Source: Bombus terrestris
Taxonomy: Eukaryota; Arthropoda; Insecta; Hymenoptera; Apidae
Length of the DNA: 64,000 nucleotides
Assembly: GCF_910591885.1 (NCBI RefSeq)
Contig: NC_063275.1
Span: forward strand, 11,892,501-11,956,500
Direction of reading: 5' to 3'
Under the pieces are notes generated by a model. The model saw only the letters and a program-made list of their open reading frames with translations. It was not told where the DNA came from and made no database searches. Within the stretch, counting starts at the first letter, position 1, and each line of letters opens with the position of its first letter. Both the position numbers and the translations under genes were made by a program. This document shows positions 39,201-50,809 of this stretch, piece by piece.

Positions 39201-40260
39201 TGTGTCCTTGTTTCCTTTCTTCTGCTGCCTTGAATCGAATATCTGCCGATCCAATTCCTGCTGTGTTCGTTTCCCTAATTCTTATCCGTCTTTCTTACTT
39301 TTCGCTCGAAAACAAGATGTTACTCGTCGTTGACTTGCTCCGTAGAAAATTACACAACTTTAATGTGAAGATTAGGAAACGCTATTTATTAATCGTCGAA
39401 AACTAAAAACGCGGTCTCTTACCATCCTTAAGATTTATCAAAGGCTAACAAAACGAGGGATACCGACCAAAACAGCCAATAACACGTCAGAAGAGAAGGA
39501 ATTGCAAATAGTTTGGACCGTTCAGGTGTGCCTAGCCACCAAAGTCTCCGACACTGCGTCCTTGGCAAAATACCAACGTTCCCCCACAACGTGTACATCC
39601 CCGTCAGGTTATCCGGATTATCAAGAAATAGTCGTAACCTGCCCCTTTCTCGAGAGGAGGGATGGATGATACGAAAGGGTAGTTGCATCTCGTTCCGGGC
39701 AGCGGCACTAACGACGACCCGGCATTAATAGCGCAATAATGCTGCACCAGCTAAGCCTTACGGTCTAAAAAGAAACTAAGTCGGCGTCTGGCTTGGCTAG
39801 CAGTCAAATGGCACCCGCGTGCGCTACAATTCCTGCGAACTTTATTCCGGTCGAGTCTTGATTTCGAGCTGTTTTCCTTGTTCGTGTCGCAACCAAAGGA
39901 AGTCTAATCGTTTTTCCACCTGGGACTCACGGTGAACGTACATACTGCCTGTTATGCGAATTTTATTTTATATACGTATCTTGTTCTGAAAGCTGCAATA
40001 GATTGAAATATATACCATTACATTTAACGTTCGCGAAATATTATATTGCGCTTGCGAATTTTTCTCTGGCAATGTTATTCTTGCTACTCTCGTTGTCGAG
40101 AATTTTCTGGCCCATGAAATTCATCTTATTTTAATCACGTTCAAAAATTTGGTAAAACGTCACCGATCAACACCGTGCCGGGGTTGGAAACATCTTCTAA
40201 TTCCCAATGTAACTAACGTAACGAATGGTTAGACTACGAATATTTCTACTAACTTATATT

Positions 40261-40314
<54 letters not shown>
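40261..40314. repeat. compound (TA)n(CA)n microsatellite
   Basis: Ten TA units at 40,261-40,280 are followed directly by 17 CA units at 40,281-40,314, then a short AATAAT run. Confidence 0.95.
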
Positions 40315-40318
<4 letters not shown>

Positions 40319-40329
40319 ATAATAATAAT

Positions 40330-40465
40330 GTAAGACATGGAACTTAAGTAGAAGATTGTTTTATCTAGTAAATATGGTAAAAGATATACTTTCAATGTTT
40401 TATACGTTTTTGCGCATTACAAATTTCTTTTAAATTTCCCATAAATACGTAAGGATGCGGCATAT
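40330..40465 (+). mobile_element. MITE-like repeat family A, partial copy 5
   Basis: The right part of the family is recognisable: TTTTTGCGCATTACAAATTT near 40,408, then TTTAAATTTCCCATAAATAC and GTAAGGATGCGG to about 40,461. The left part has been lost or is replaced by the neighbouring microsatellite. Confidence 0.45.
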
Positions 40466-43400
40466 ACTAGTGACACTTGTTGTTACATATATTCAAGATA
40501 AAACGTTCGTTCTAACGTTTAGCGAACATGGCAACAAATATCTATTTAGGAACCACTTCTTTACTTCCATTCATAGAAATATGAAATTGCATAAACATGC
40601 CGAGATATAAGGGGCACGAGGTCGCGTCACCTGTACTGATATACTACTGGCTGGAAATATAGTCAGGTCGCGATAAGCGATGTAATATATTTCTCCAGCG
40701 CGGAAAGTCCGCGTCGTGGGACGGATAAATCGTTCTTCTGCGCGATTTGATGCGGATAAATTATTTCTTTCGGGGAAATCATCGCCGCTGGGGCCATTTC
40801 CCGTGATACACTGCGCAGATGAATCGGCAACTCGCCCGTATACCTATACGTGATCTATCTCATATACGCGATCGATTTCCTGAAATTAATCAAACATTTA
40901 AAAAAAAAACGTAAGATTCACGTACAATCGGAAATTTGAACGTAAAAATCGAAAGAAAAATTTTACACGGATATGTAGTTTTGCTAAGATCGCGGTCTAA
41001 CCGATTTTACACTCTTCTCACCGTGCAATACCTGTAGATAATTTTTAATTTGCATGAAAAAGAAATTAATTCGAGCGAATACACGGTGATTTGCGTGTCC
41101 CAGTTTTTCTTGATAAAAAGAGGTCTTTTTATTCCTTGCACTTTTACATCGCTTTCTTGTGATATCTCTATTTTCCCATGCTCTCTGTGTTTTCTATTAT
41201 GTTTTCCCTGTTTCTTTCTTTTGTTTAAGAATATTTGTTACATCTCGCTGAGCTTTCATCAATTCTTTCTAAACAGTGCACGTATCGTAAGTACAGAAGT
41301 ATTCCTTGGAATTTTTACATTTTTAGTTGATAAGTTACCTTAATTATTAGATACCTTCACAGATTTAAGGTAACGATAAATTTTGCCGAATAGATATGCA
41401 TGCGTACGTGTTCACCGGAGCAGAAAGCATTAAACGTTACAGTTGTATTGCTTATCTCATAAACTTGTTCAAGTTATTTAACGAGTTTAGCACTTTGATA
41501 CTTTGCGAGAACGCGAATATCGTTAATCGTTAACGGGACTCTCAATCTTTTTTTTAAACGTTCTTCCTTTTCTATTCTTTCCATCCCTTTAGGGGAATGA
41601 AAAGATCACGTTGGAAGTCCCTCGAATTTTTTACATTCTCTCACTAGAGAGAAGAATGGATAAAGTGAAGAGGCGCAAGGTGGGAAGTTCGTTTCACGCG
41701 TCACTCGTTAATATGTTAATCTTACGAGCAAAAATCTTATTTTATTGGCCGACGCCAGGCGCGGAAGACCCTATCGCAGGCAGAAAACGAGAACGTAAAC
41801 GATTATTGCGACTTGATAAAAACACGGGATGAATAGGGTGTCGGTGTTTTCAACCCTTCCGTCCCGACAGCTTTTTTGCTCGTTCCAGCTCGGCAATCGC
41901 GACGAATAATAACTTTTTGCCTGACATTCTCAAACAGATATTTTCAAATAGGACCGTACATTCATAAATTCTTAATACTGCCATCAGTGAAAATACACGT
42001 TGCCTTTAACACTTTTGTGTCACTTTTTCTCATCTAACATCATTTTCTAACGATAATAGAAAAATTTATGTCACGTTTAAATTCTAAATAAACAACCAAA
42101 ACTATATATCTATATATATATATATTTTTTTTAGATAGAGATGAAAAAGAAAAAGAAAAATGGAGAAAGAGGAAGGTGTTAATTCGGTTTATAACATTTT
42201 GATTCTGAGTAAACGAGAAAAGATATTATATTGTCTAAGAGAGAAACAAAAAGAAAATAAAAAGAGCGAAAATGTTCGTTTAATTTATCGTTCGTTGGAT
42301 TTTAAACAAGTAAGAAACAATCTATGTTATCGAATAGAAATAAAAGAAAAAAATGGTATTTGACTATCTCTGTCTCTATTCAACGAACTTTTTGTGAATT
42401 TCTGCAACGTTCTTGAGAACTACTTTTATGAAGAAAGCTATGAAGAAAGTATGATTTAACGAGTACGTAATTCGCCGATTATCAACGTCCAATTCGTCTG
42501 AATCTCAATTGGTGAAACTCATTTCATTCAAGAAACAAATGAGTAACAACATGGGAATTCGTTGCATCTCGCGTATTTTGAATCGAAGAACAAGAAGTTT
42601 ATAGAAGTCAAGAACAATTGTTATGTTTTTATTCGAAATTACTTGTCTTCGTTAATATAAAAAATATTGTCGTCGTGCTTTTTAACAAGTAATTTACATA
42701 CTGATTCTGATTAATTCATCGTTAATTTGAATACTTTGATAAAATTCATATGTCGTTATAGTAAGAATGGACAAAAGTATCAGGATATATAATTATTCAG
42801 TATATGTTATTATTCTGGATATCGAGATCAATGTAGGACAGTGTGTTAGAAGTTTTCTCCGGAACGAAATAATTCTGAGGAAAATGTAACGTGGGAGATT
42901 CTGTTGATACTTCGAATAATTGTGTCTTTGGCTGAGTCACGTTTAGAAAAGAAACGATGAGGTAACGTAAGGGGTAGCATTTAGGCGGAACGTCTGAGTA
43001 AATTTAGTTCAAAATAAAAGCTAAAAGCAAGTGTGAGTAACAGGAAGACTGTTCAAGTTTTGAGTGAAGAAAGTTGATTCATTGGTAAATTTGAAAATTG
43101 ACTGTAAGAAAACAAATTAAATTGTAAGCAGTAACGAATTTAGGATCTATCGTTAGACTTGTATCAGCCAATAATTTTTACAAAATTCCATATCGTACGA
43201 CTGTACATATGTATTTTACGTGAATTACTATTGAAATTTATATTATCTGAACTACATAAATAAAGAATATAAAATAGTATTTTCCTAGCATAAAAAGTTC
43301 CTTAAGTTTACAAAGAATACGAGAAAACCGTCGTTCATACACAATTCATACATCAATATTTTTCTTGAGCCACCGAAAATTTGCTTATTCGTTGAAATGG

Positions 43401-44089
43401 GAGCGCGATTGAGAGATAAAAATTCGAGAATAGTAACGGAATTAAAAAACAAAGCACCTTGGGTGGGTCGAAATATATGGCAAATAATTATTCATTCGTT
43501 TGGATTAATTTTAAACGCGGAAACCATTTCATAAACATCGAGGCATTAATTAAAACGGTATCAAATAGCGAAAACAATATCTGGTCGTATTGAATTATAT
43601 AGGTTACGTCAAAATTCACGGGAAGTCAGACTAAAATTGAAGAATTGCATTTGTTTGAATCGCATTTAAATGGAAACGCGTCTGGAAAGACCAGCACGGT
43701 GAAGTGTTGCGGTCGACAATTTACGAGACCGTTTCAATTAAACTTAAATGTACAGAGCGTTTCAGGAAACGAGGCGAGAAGTGAAATTAAACTTTCAACA
43801 TTTTGCTAATGGTCAACAGAAACGAGTTGGAACGCGGAGAATATTCTGCATGTAATTCGCCAACAAATTAAAACTTTCAAGTTAACTGGGCTATCCGTTT
43901 GAATATTCCACCAAGATACAGGCTTCTTCAGTTTTTCGTAAGTAACCAGATGCGTAGATATTGAATCGTACGTTGATCGATGGTCATCTAAGTCAAATAA
44001 ATTTAAATATATTATGTACATTCTATAGATAACATAATATCTAACTGATTGAAAAAATATTATAAGAATACCATTGCTACAGCTTGTTT

Positions 44090-44465
44090 CACAAAAATTG
44101 TCATCGATGTTATGAATATATTGATAAAACTTGAAACCAACCTGAAAATATGTATAGAAAATATAAAGTACTTATCGCAAACATATATTTGGTAAAAAAT
44201 TGATATACTGCGTGAACCTATCTTAACCATAATACAATGAGTGCTAAATATAATTACTTAAACACTTGTATCAAATATCTTGTCATTTCTATATACGTTT
44301 TCAGATTTGTTTCACACTTTATCGACATAACCATGATAGCCAAGTCTCATACTACGCGGTATATACTAATAAAATTTCAAAATACTTCGTATAATGCACG
44401 TAATAAATTTGTAAAAGATGTCCACGAATGTTCTAATACTTTCGCGAGCTTATGTATATACATAT
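44090..44465 (-). mobile_element. dispersed repeat family B, copy 3 (reverse orientation)
   Basis: Its reverse complement aligns with copies 1 and 2. Landmarks are CTCGCGAAAGTATTAGAAC, AAGTATTTTGAAATTTTATT, GTGTGAAACAAATCTGAAAA and AATTTTTTACCAAATATATG. The match with copy 1 covers nearly the full length. It ends immediately before the PHYHD1 promoter region. Confidence 0.6.
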
Positions 44466-44499
44466 ATTTAACTCAATATAATATATTTAACCCATAGTG

Positions 44500-44837
44500 A
44501 CTAAACCGCGTAAAAAGTTCATAATCGACGCATGCGTAATCGCGTACACGTGTTAAAGAAGCGCACCAATAGCATAACGTGGCGCGTACGCGTTCAAATG
44601 ATGACTCGACTCGACCCGACCCGACCCAACACGACTCTGTACGATTCATCGCCGCGTAGGCCGACTCGACTCGATTCCACACGACTCGACCCGAGTCAAC
44701 CGTCGTCACAGAGCCTTCGCGGTTCACCTAGTCATTTCGTAGTAGCATTCAGTTGCGGACGCGGACGTATAGGCTCGCTCGACTGCGCAGCAAATCCGAC
44801 CGACCAGTCCGAGATCGGCTGTGACGGACATAATAGG
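44500..44837 (+). promoter_or_regulatory. PHYHD1 promoter and 5' UTR
   Basis: This is a CpG-rich interval in front of the first coding exon. It holds two 35-nt blocks of degenerate ACTCG/ACCCG pentamers at 44,604-44,638 and 44,664-44,698. A TCAGT initiator lies at 44,749-44,753, suggesting a start at 44,751 and a 5' UTR of about 87 nt. CGCATGCG near 44,530 resembles the core of an NRF-1 site. No TATA box is seen. Confidence 0.45.
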
Positions 44838-47800
44838 ATGAAGGATATCCGCTCGCAGGTGAGTTAGTTGCTCACGACTCCGTTACCTTGTTTCGAACAG
44901 AAGTCAAGGTCCGACAGAATGTTCGCGCCATAGCGACCACGTGGAACTTTGCCGCGTTTAAATTCTCCGATATTCCGACAGTCGCTTCTTATCTTGTCAG
45001 TTACATATATTTTTAAAATCATTTTTCTTCCTGTCAATCGTTAATTTTTTTATTTTTGCATTTTATCTTGTTTGTATTTTTGTCAGAATTTGTAGGTAAA
45101 GAGAAAGTTTGTTAATGTACAATAGTATACAGTGAAATTTGTATTTTTTGATTAGAAGATAGATATTGTGTTCGTGAAGTGAATGTAATATTTTTGTTGG
45201 CTCTTCTTGTGGCTTTGTTCGTGAAACTTGGCAGGTACAACGTAAGATCAGATAAGATCGTATAAATTCAGCTCGTGTTTTTAAAAGACGTTTTACCTTG
45301 CCTCTTAATAAACGTTCTACCTTTTTTAGCGTTGAGATTATTCGTTTAAATTCAGTTCGTGTCGCCGACATTTTAAGTACTTTCTCCCTTCTCCACAAAT
45401 TCAATCTTTATTCCTAAAACGATATTCCATATTTACTAATCAAAATATATCCCAAGAAAGCAAATTTCGTATAATTAATGTAGAAAATTACAATCTCCTC
45501 CAAGTTTAACCATCCAATTTTCCTATCGGAAATCAAACTCCCATTCGAGATACCATGGAACGCGAACAGGCTGTTCGCCTGTATCAAAAAATTACGCTCG
45601 ATATCATAAATATCGTCATATCGTCTCGACGATACATCAAAGTCTAGAACAAAAGCGACGAAGACTCGGTATTATCGTTTCAACTATCTACGAGCATCGA
45701 AATATTCTTTGCCTTATTTACAAGTAGCGACCACGTCGCGAAAGAAAAACAAGTAGTAGTCGATCGATCGCGATTCTTAATCGCCCTATCAAAGGTCACC
45801 AGACCTCGTTCGTCGATCGAACGATCCGGTGTACGATCACGACGCTATATACGGGCTCGCTAAAAGCGAATCCCAACGACACAGTGTCTCTGTCGAAAGG
45901 GAAGAGACGACAAAATCAGAGCTGAGAGACCAATGGCCGGTGCCGTTATCGGAGAAGACTGACATAATCGAGCCCGACCTATCGTTTCAGGGAGGTCAGC
46001 ATCCTCCTACTATGGACCACGTCCCAAACAAGTCGATATAGAATAACGTTAACCGTTCTTATATACTCGTGAAAGTATTTGAACGCTTGTAAATATTTTT
46101 TACGTGTATATTATGTATGTTATGCGAAATATTTTGAAATTTCATTAGTATTATGAGTCTCGACTATCATAATTATTTTGGTAATGTTTGAAATAAATCT
46201 GAAAATGTATATAGGAGTCACAAGATATTTAATGCAAGTAGGTATATAGTTAGCAGAGATCACAAAAGGATTTAATAAAAAAAATAAATTCTTTAGTAGA
46301 TGATTGCACGTTGAAATGAAGTTGTTGATATCTACTGAATAATGGTAATATTTAAGTAATTTCTGTTAAGTAATTAATGTTTTTAAGACATTTGTATGAT
46401 TAATCCTTCGTAACTAAGATTTCATTTGATCACAAGAAATTATTCATTTGTATACTACACAACGTTATTGATATATCTTCGTAGAATCACTGTTACGCTT
46501 AGGTTTTACACGTATAATTGATCGATCATTGTGGAAAATATTATAGTATCAATCTGCGTTACTAGTATTTTTTTCTGTATCTATTCAGAGCGTCTGAGTT
46601 AAATAAATTGTTTTCATGGAAATCCTTCGGAAGAATGATGACATTAGGAATGTTACACAGACAATAACGAGTTAAATAATTTACCTAAATTGTGATCGTT
46701 GCATAATTTATGTCACTATTATTAACAAAGGACTTTCCAGCGTATTCATTGCAGTGTTTGTTGGTAAAAGTGTCTAAGTAGTTAACTAACTGTTTGTCTT
46801 GATAATATTATGATAATATTCAATATTTGTAATACTTGAAACGATCTGTCAATTTATTCAACGTTTTACCAACACACAGTTATTATCTCTGCAATTAATA
46901 CTCTTGTTAATTACATCATCGTTACTTCTGGCTTTATTTCACTAATGCTCGAAATTCGTGTAAATTGTGTCCAAATAATTTTATACTAAGTTAAAATCGC
47001 GTTAGCGCATAATTATTTTTTATAGAAAAATGTAACAACTCATTTTATCACAACTTTATTTTACATAGATAAATTGTACATTATATATGTACACATGATC
47101 ATGAATACAAAAATACATCATGATTTAGAGTGAAATTTTAACAGAGGCAGACAAATACGACCGCTAGATTGCAGATATTTATGCAAAGTCATATTTTTGT
47201 CAAACACGATTGAAACAACAAAATTTAGACAAAAATTTATTTCACCTAATATCACGATGAAATCTCTACTTTGTAACTCTGCGCATTTTTTCATCTTTAA
47301 ATTTCGCTTTAAATAAATGCATAAAAATAATTACATAGTCTAATTATTATATATATATAGACATTAATATCGTTATTACCGACAATATAATCGGTCAAAC
47401 AATTTCCAATCGCTGATCGAGACATATATAAATCGTATATATAATAATCGGATGCACGTGGTCAACGCTGTGATCCGGCGATCCATTTTTAGATTCCGGT
47501 TAAGGTGACGATTAAACGACCAAGGGAGGCCAACGCGTATTACATCCGTGTTCTTGGACGACGAAACGTCATTCTTGATCCTCCCACGCGATCTCTTGAA
47601 ACGGAAATACCACGATGGCTCTAGCAAAGAGAAAGAGAAGAGCTAATTTCTTTAATGGGATGCCACGCTCGGTTTAAGAGACTTGTTCACATTCAATGTC
47701 CTTTTACTAAATACATTAATAATTACCCGTGCAATCGTTCTTCTCTTTAATGATGCGTTTAATCCTTTATAACAAGGGAAAATCATTTATCACGCTAATA

Positions 47801-50565
47801 GTAACATTATCTATAAGAACATGAATTTCCAACGAATAAAAAAATTTCTGAAACATTTATTTAAGTATTTAATTACGGGCAGTCTACTTGAATGTTCGAA
47901 TGAAAATTCTTAAAGCTTGTGAATCGGTAATTACGATAATCATGAATCAGGTTACAGAGATTTCTTATACAATTACATAGTGGTAATCAAAATAAATTAA
48001 TGGTACTTAGATTTGATAGGAAATACATCGATCCAACGTGTTTATATTGAAATACGACAATTAAGGAATCAATAATATTGTGATTCTAATAATCGGTGAA
48101 TGAATAGTTCAGCGTGAAAATACAAACGTCCCGCATTCCCGCCACGTTACGCATTTCTAATTGCGACTTGGCGCATCGAGCGGCAATTAAAAGTGACGCG
48201 CGCTTTCTACAAAGCAGAAGATTAATACGCGCATTCTCTGCTCTACATACGCCTTGTTCGTTAAAACATCTCTTCTTACTCTCTCGTCTCGCTACAGCGT
48301 CTCGTTCAAACGCTTACAAACCCACCTTTTTCCTCCGTTTCCTGCTCCTCCTCCCTCGCTAAGATGCAGCCGAAAGCGAAATACTACGTGCATCTTCGTG
48401 TGAACTGTAATCGCAAGCAACGTCTTTTCACAATGATATTGAAAACGTGAATCTTAAAAAATAACATTTGCACCGTTGTCTGATCTTTTTCGAATTTGTG
48501 GAGATGATCAATGTGAAACTCTTTTCCTAAGCGGTTTATATTTCATCGGTCTGACGCATTCGTCGGATAGAAAGTTTGTGGGAACACGAATTCATTGTAA
48601 TCGTAACTTTAATTGTACGTTATCAAAGTGGTGAATGGTGGACGAAGGGAAAGTTCAGATACGGTCTCTCGCGAAAGAACAACTGGGTCCCGGGGTCTCG
48701 ACCTTACTTTGGTCTAATGACCACATAAAACGCAGGCTCGTGGACCCGTGAAACACGAAAGGCTGCACCGTGTCCATTCACGAAGAAGAATGAACGCCTA
48801 CGCGCGCGCCTTTCTATTCTGGTCCGGACGAATCATGCTCATTCGTCTGATTCAGCCGTGACATGGGATGAGATTTTTCCACGATCCCCTGAATCTATCC
48901 GAATTATTCGATTCCTGTATAGGAAAAGAGGAAAGGTGGAAAAGTCCTGAAGTAGAAAAGAAATGTCAGATTCGGTAAATCATTAGTTTTTCGAAAAGAA
49001 CTTCTATAATATGTTTTTCTTCGTCTTATTATACAGGATGCGGTCGAATAACATGTACAAGCGGGCACGAGGTGATTATTTATATATTTCGGAAATAAAT
49101 AAATAATTTAGGAGAAAATATAATGACAAAAATAGAAAGTTTCTCCACGCCTTCCTTATTTTTCCTGTAAATTTTGTTACTTAGAAATCACAAACGAAAA
49201 ATACCATAAATAATATGAATGTAATTTAATATCAGAAGTGAATAATCGAATTGGTAATGCTTCGGGAGCTCGTTTATAAACTAGAGCCAAGCCAAGCTTG
49301 ATTTATGTACAAAACAGTTTATGCCTAATGTTTACGTTCGTATAAATTATATCAATAGTATTTAGTGCCAAACGTATCGTGTTCTTTCGAGAGATACAAA
49401 CGAAAATGAATCATCTGAACTCGTCGCTATTAGCATGATTAACAACGAGATAAAACATTTTCATGTTCACAGTTTGAGAAAAATGGCTTCGTCGTTCTGG
49501 AAGATTTCTTCCAACCGGAAGAGATCGACGAACTCAAATCTTGCGGAGAAGAATTCACTACCAACTTGCCTCCGGAAAATGAGAGGAAAGTTTTCAGTAC
49601 GATAGAGTTGCAACAGGTACGAGTTGAATTAAGGAAATGTCTTATTTATTTAAGTATCATCGACACGACGCTTGCATTTCGAATTTATTTATTATTCAGA
49701 GCAAAGATAAATATTTTCTGGACAGTGGTAACAAAATCAGTGTGTTCTTTGAGGCTGAAGCTTTAGACGATAATGGAAAGTTGAAAGTTCATCCTCGAGT
49801 GTCCTTAAATAAGGTAAAATAGAAGATACTAATTTGAAATAATAATAAACATTTACAATAATTACTTATATAAATATCAAATATTTCCTTTGACAAAATT
49901 ACAGGTAGGTCACGCCCTGCACTGGCTTCACCCTACATTCAAAAAATATACTTTTGATGAAAGAGTTAAAGAAGCAGCTTTCCAATTGGATTATCAAGAA
50001 CCAGCTATTTGTCAGTCAATGTACATTTACAAAAATCCAGGAATTGGATCAGAAGGTAAAGAGAAACAAATATTTCTTACTTTTTTTTTTATTTCGTTAA
50101 ATTATTTCAATTTTCAACATCTAAATATAAGTTAATTTCATAATAGTAATAATGCACCAAGATGCAACATATTTGTATACGGAACCGGTGAAGCTTGTTG
50201 GTTTCTGGATCGCTTTGGAAGATGCTACTCAGGAAAATGGATGTCTATGGATCGCACCAGGTTCTCATAAGAGCGGTGTTCATCGACGTTATGTAAGGAA
50301 TAAGGATTCAGAATCCAAGGAACTGTTAGTCTACGACAGAGCTGCACCTTGTTACCAGCTTAGTAATTTTCGACCAGTCCCAGTTAGCAAAGGAACCTGC
50401 ATTCTCCTTCATGGACAAGTAGTACATTTTTCACATCCAAACAAAAACGATAAATCAAGGCACGCTTACACGTTTCACGTAATCGAGACGCAACACACCT
50501 CCTATTCGAAAGAAAATTGGCTGCAACCACCTCCAGGAGGATTTCCAAAGTTGTACAGAAATTAA
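44838..50565 (+). CDS. PHYHD1: phytanoyl-CoA dioxygenase domain-containing protein 1
   Basis: Fe(II)/2-oxoglutarate-dependent oxygenase of the PhyH family. The human homologue has 291 aa; this one has 282. Exons: 44,838-44,858, 49,473-49,616, 49,700-49,813, 49,905-50,055 and 50,147-50,565, all with GT..AG borders and consistent phase. The first encodes only MKDIRSQ before a consensus CAG/GTGAGT donor, and joins in frame to FEKNGFVVLEDFF, which matches the family N-terminus. The iron ligands are visible: His147 and Asp149 (HQD) and His237 (VVH). Arg248 (SRHAYTFH) is the likely 2-oxoglutarate-binding residue. The substrate of this subfamily is not settled. Intron 1 is about 4.6 kb and holds two dispersed repeats; the other introns are about 80-90 nt. 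The 3' end faces SWT1, 244 bp away. Confidence 0.95.
46066..46440 (+). mobile_element. dispersed repeat family B, copy 2
   Basis: It lies in PHYHD1 intron 1. CTCGTGAAAGTATTTGAACG (from 46,066), ATTTTGAAATTTCATTAGTA, GTTTGAAATAAATCTGAAAA and GTCACAAGATATTTAATGCA match copies 1 and 3. Homology fades beyond about 46,300 but is picked up again near TCGTAACTAAGA (46,409). Confidence 0.6.
47170..47331 (+). mobile_element. MITE-like repeat family A, copy 4
   Basis: It starts TTGCAGATATTTATGCAAAG and ends TTAAATAAATGCATAAAAAT, again with inverted ends. The GCGCATTTTTTCATCTTTAA block corresponds to the GCATTCTGTATAATTTTACA block of copy 1. It lies in PHYHD1 intron 1 and is about 160 bp long. Confidence 0.55.
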
Positions 50566-50809
50566 ATTTACAGAGATAATGCTCGATCGGTAGAGCACTG
50601 TCAAATTATTTTATTACAAATTGCCAGGGAACATTATTTAATATCTATTGCTATTCTGGCTGTGCATTTTTATTTTCCACCTTGTACAAAAGTTATTTCT
50701 TGTATTATAATATAGAAATATTAGTATAAGTGTTACATACATTATGTAAAACGGATGTAGCTGAATTCAGAAGAATTTTAGTCGGTTTATAAATAATCAT
50801 CTATGTACA

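Larger units (their letters stand above)
22651..44089. other. gene desert of about 21 kb
   Basis: No ORF here has a recognisable domain, a splice chain or a signal peptide that I can support. Some stretches look less degenerate than simple AT-rich filler: about 23,780-24,330, 31,190-31,450, 37,610-37,980 and 39,440-39,920. They have balanced base composition without long reading frames, as expected of conserved cis-regulatory DNA. The separate repeats and motif clusters in this interval are listed individually. Confidence 0.5.

Noticed and set aside
44473..44867. ORFs across the PHYHD1 promoter on both strands
   Set aside because: They are generated by the ACTCG/ACCCG pentamer repeats. Only the final 21 nt (44,838-44,858) is used as coding sequence.
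45829..46041. 70-codon ORF within PHYHD1 intron 1
   Set aside because: No homology that I recognise and no initiation or splice evidence; likely chance.
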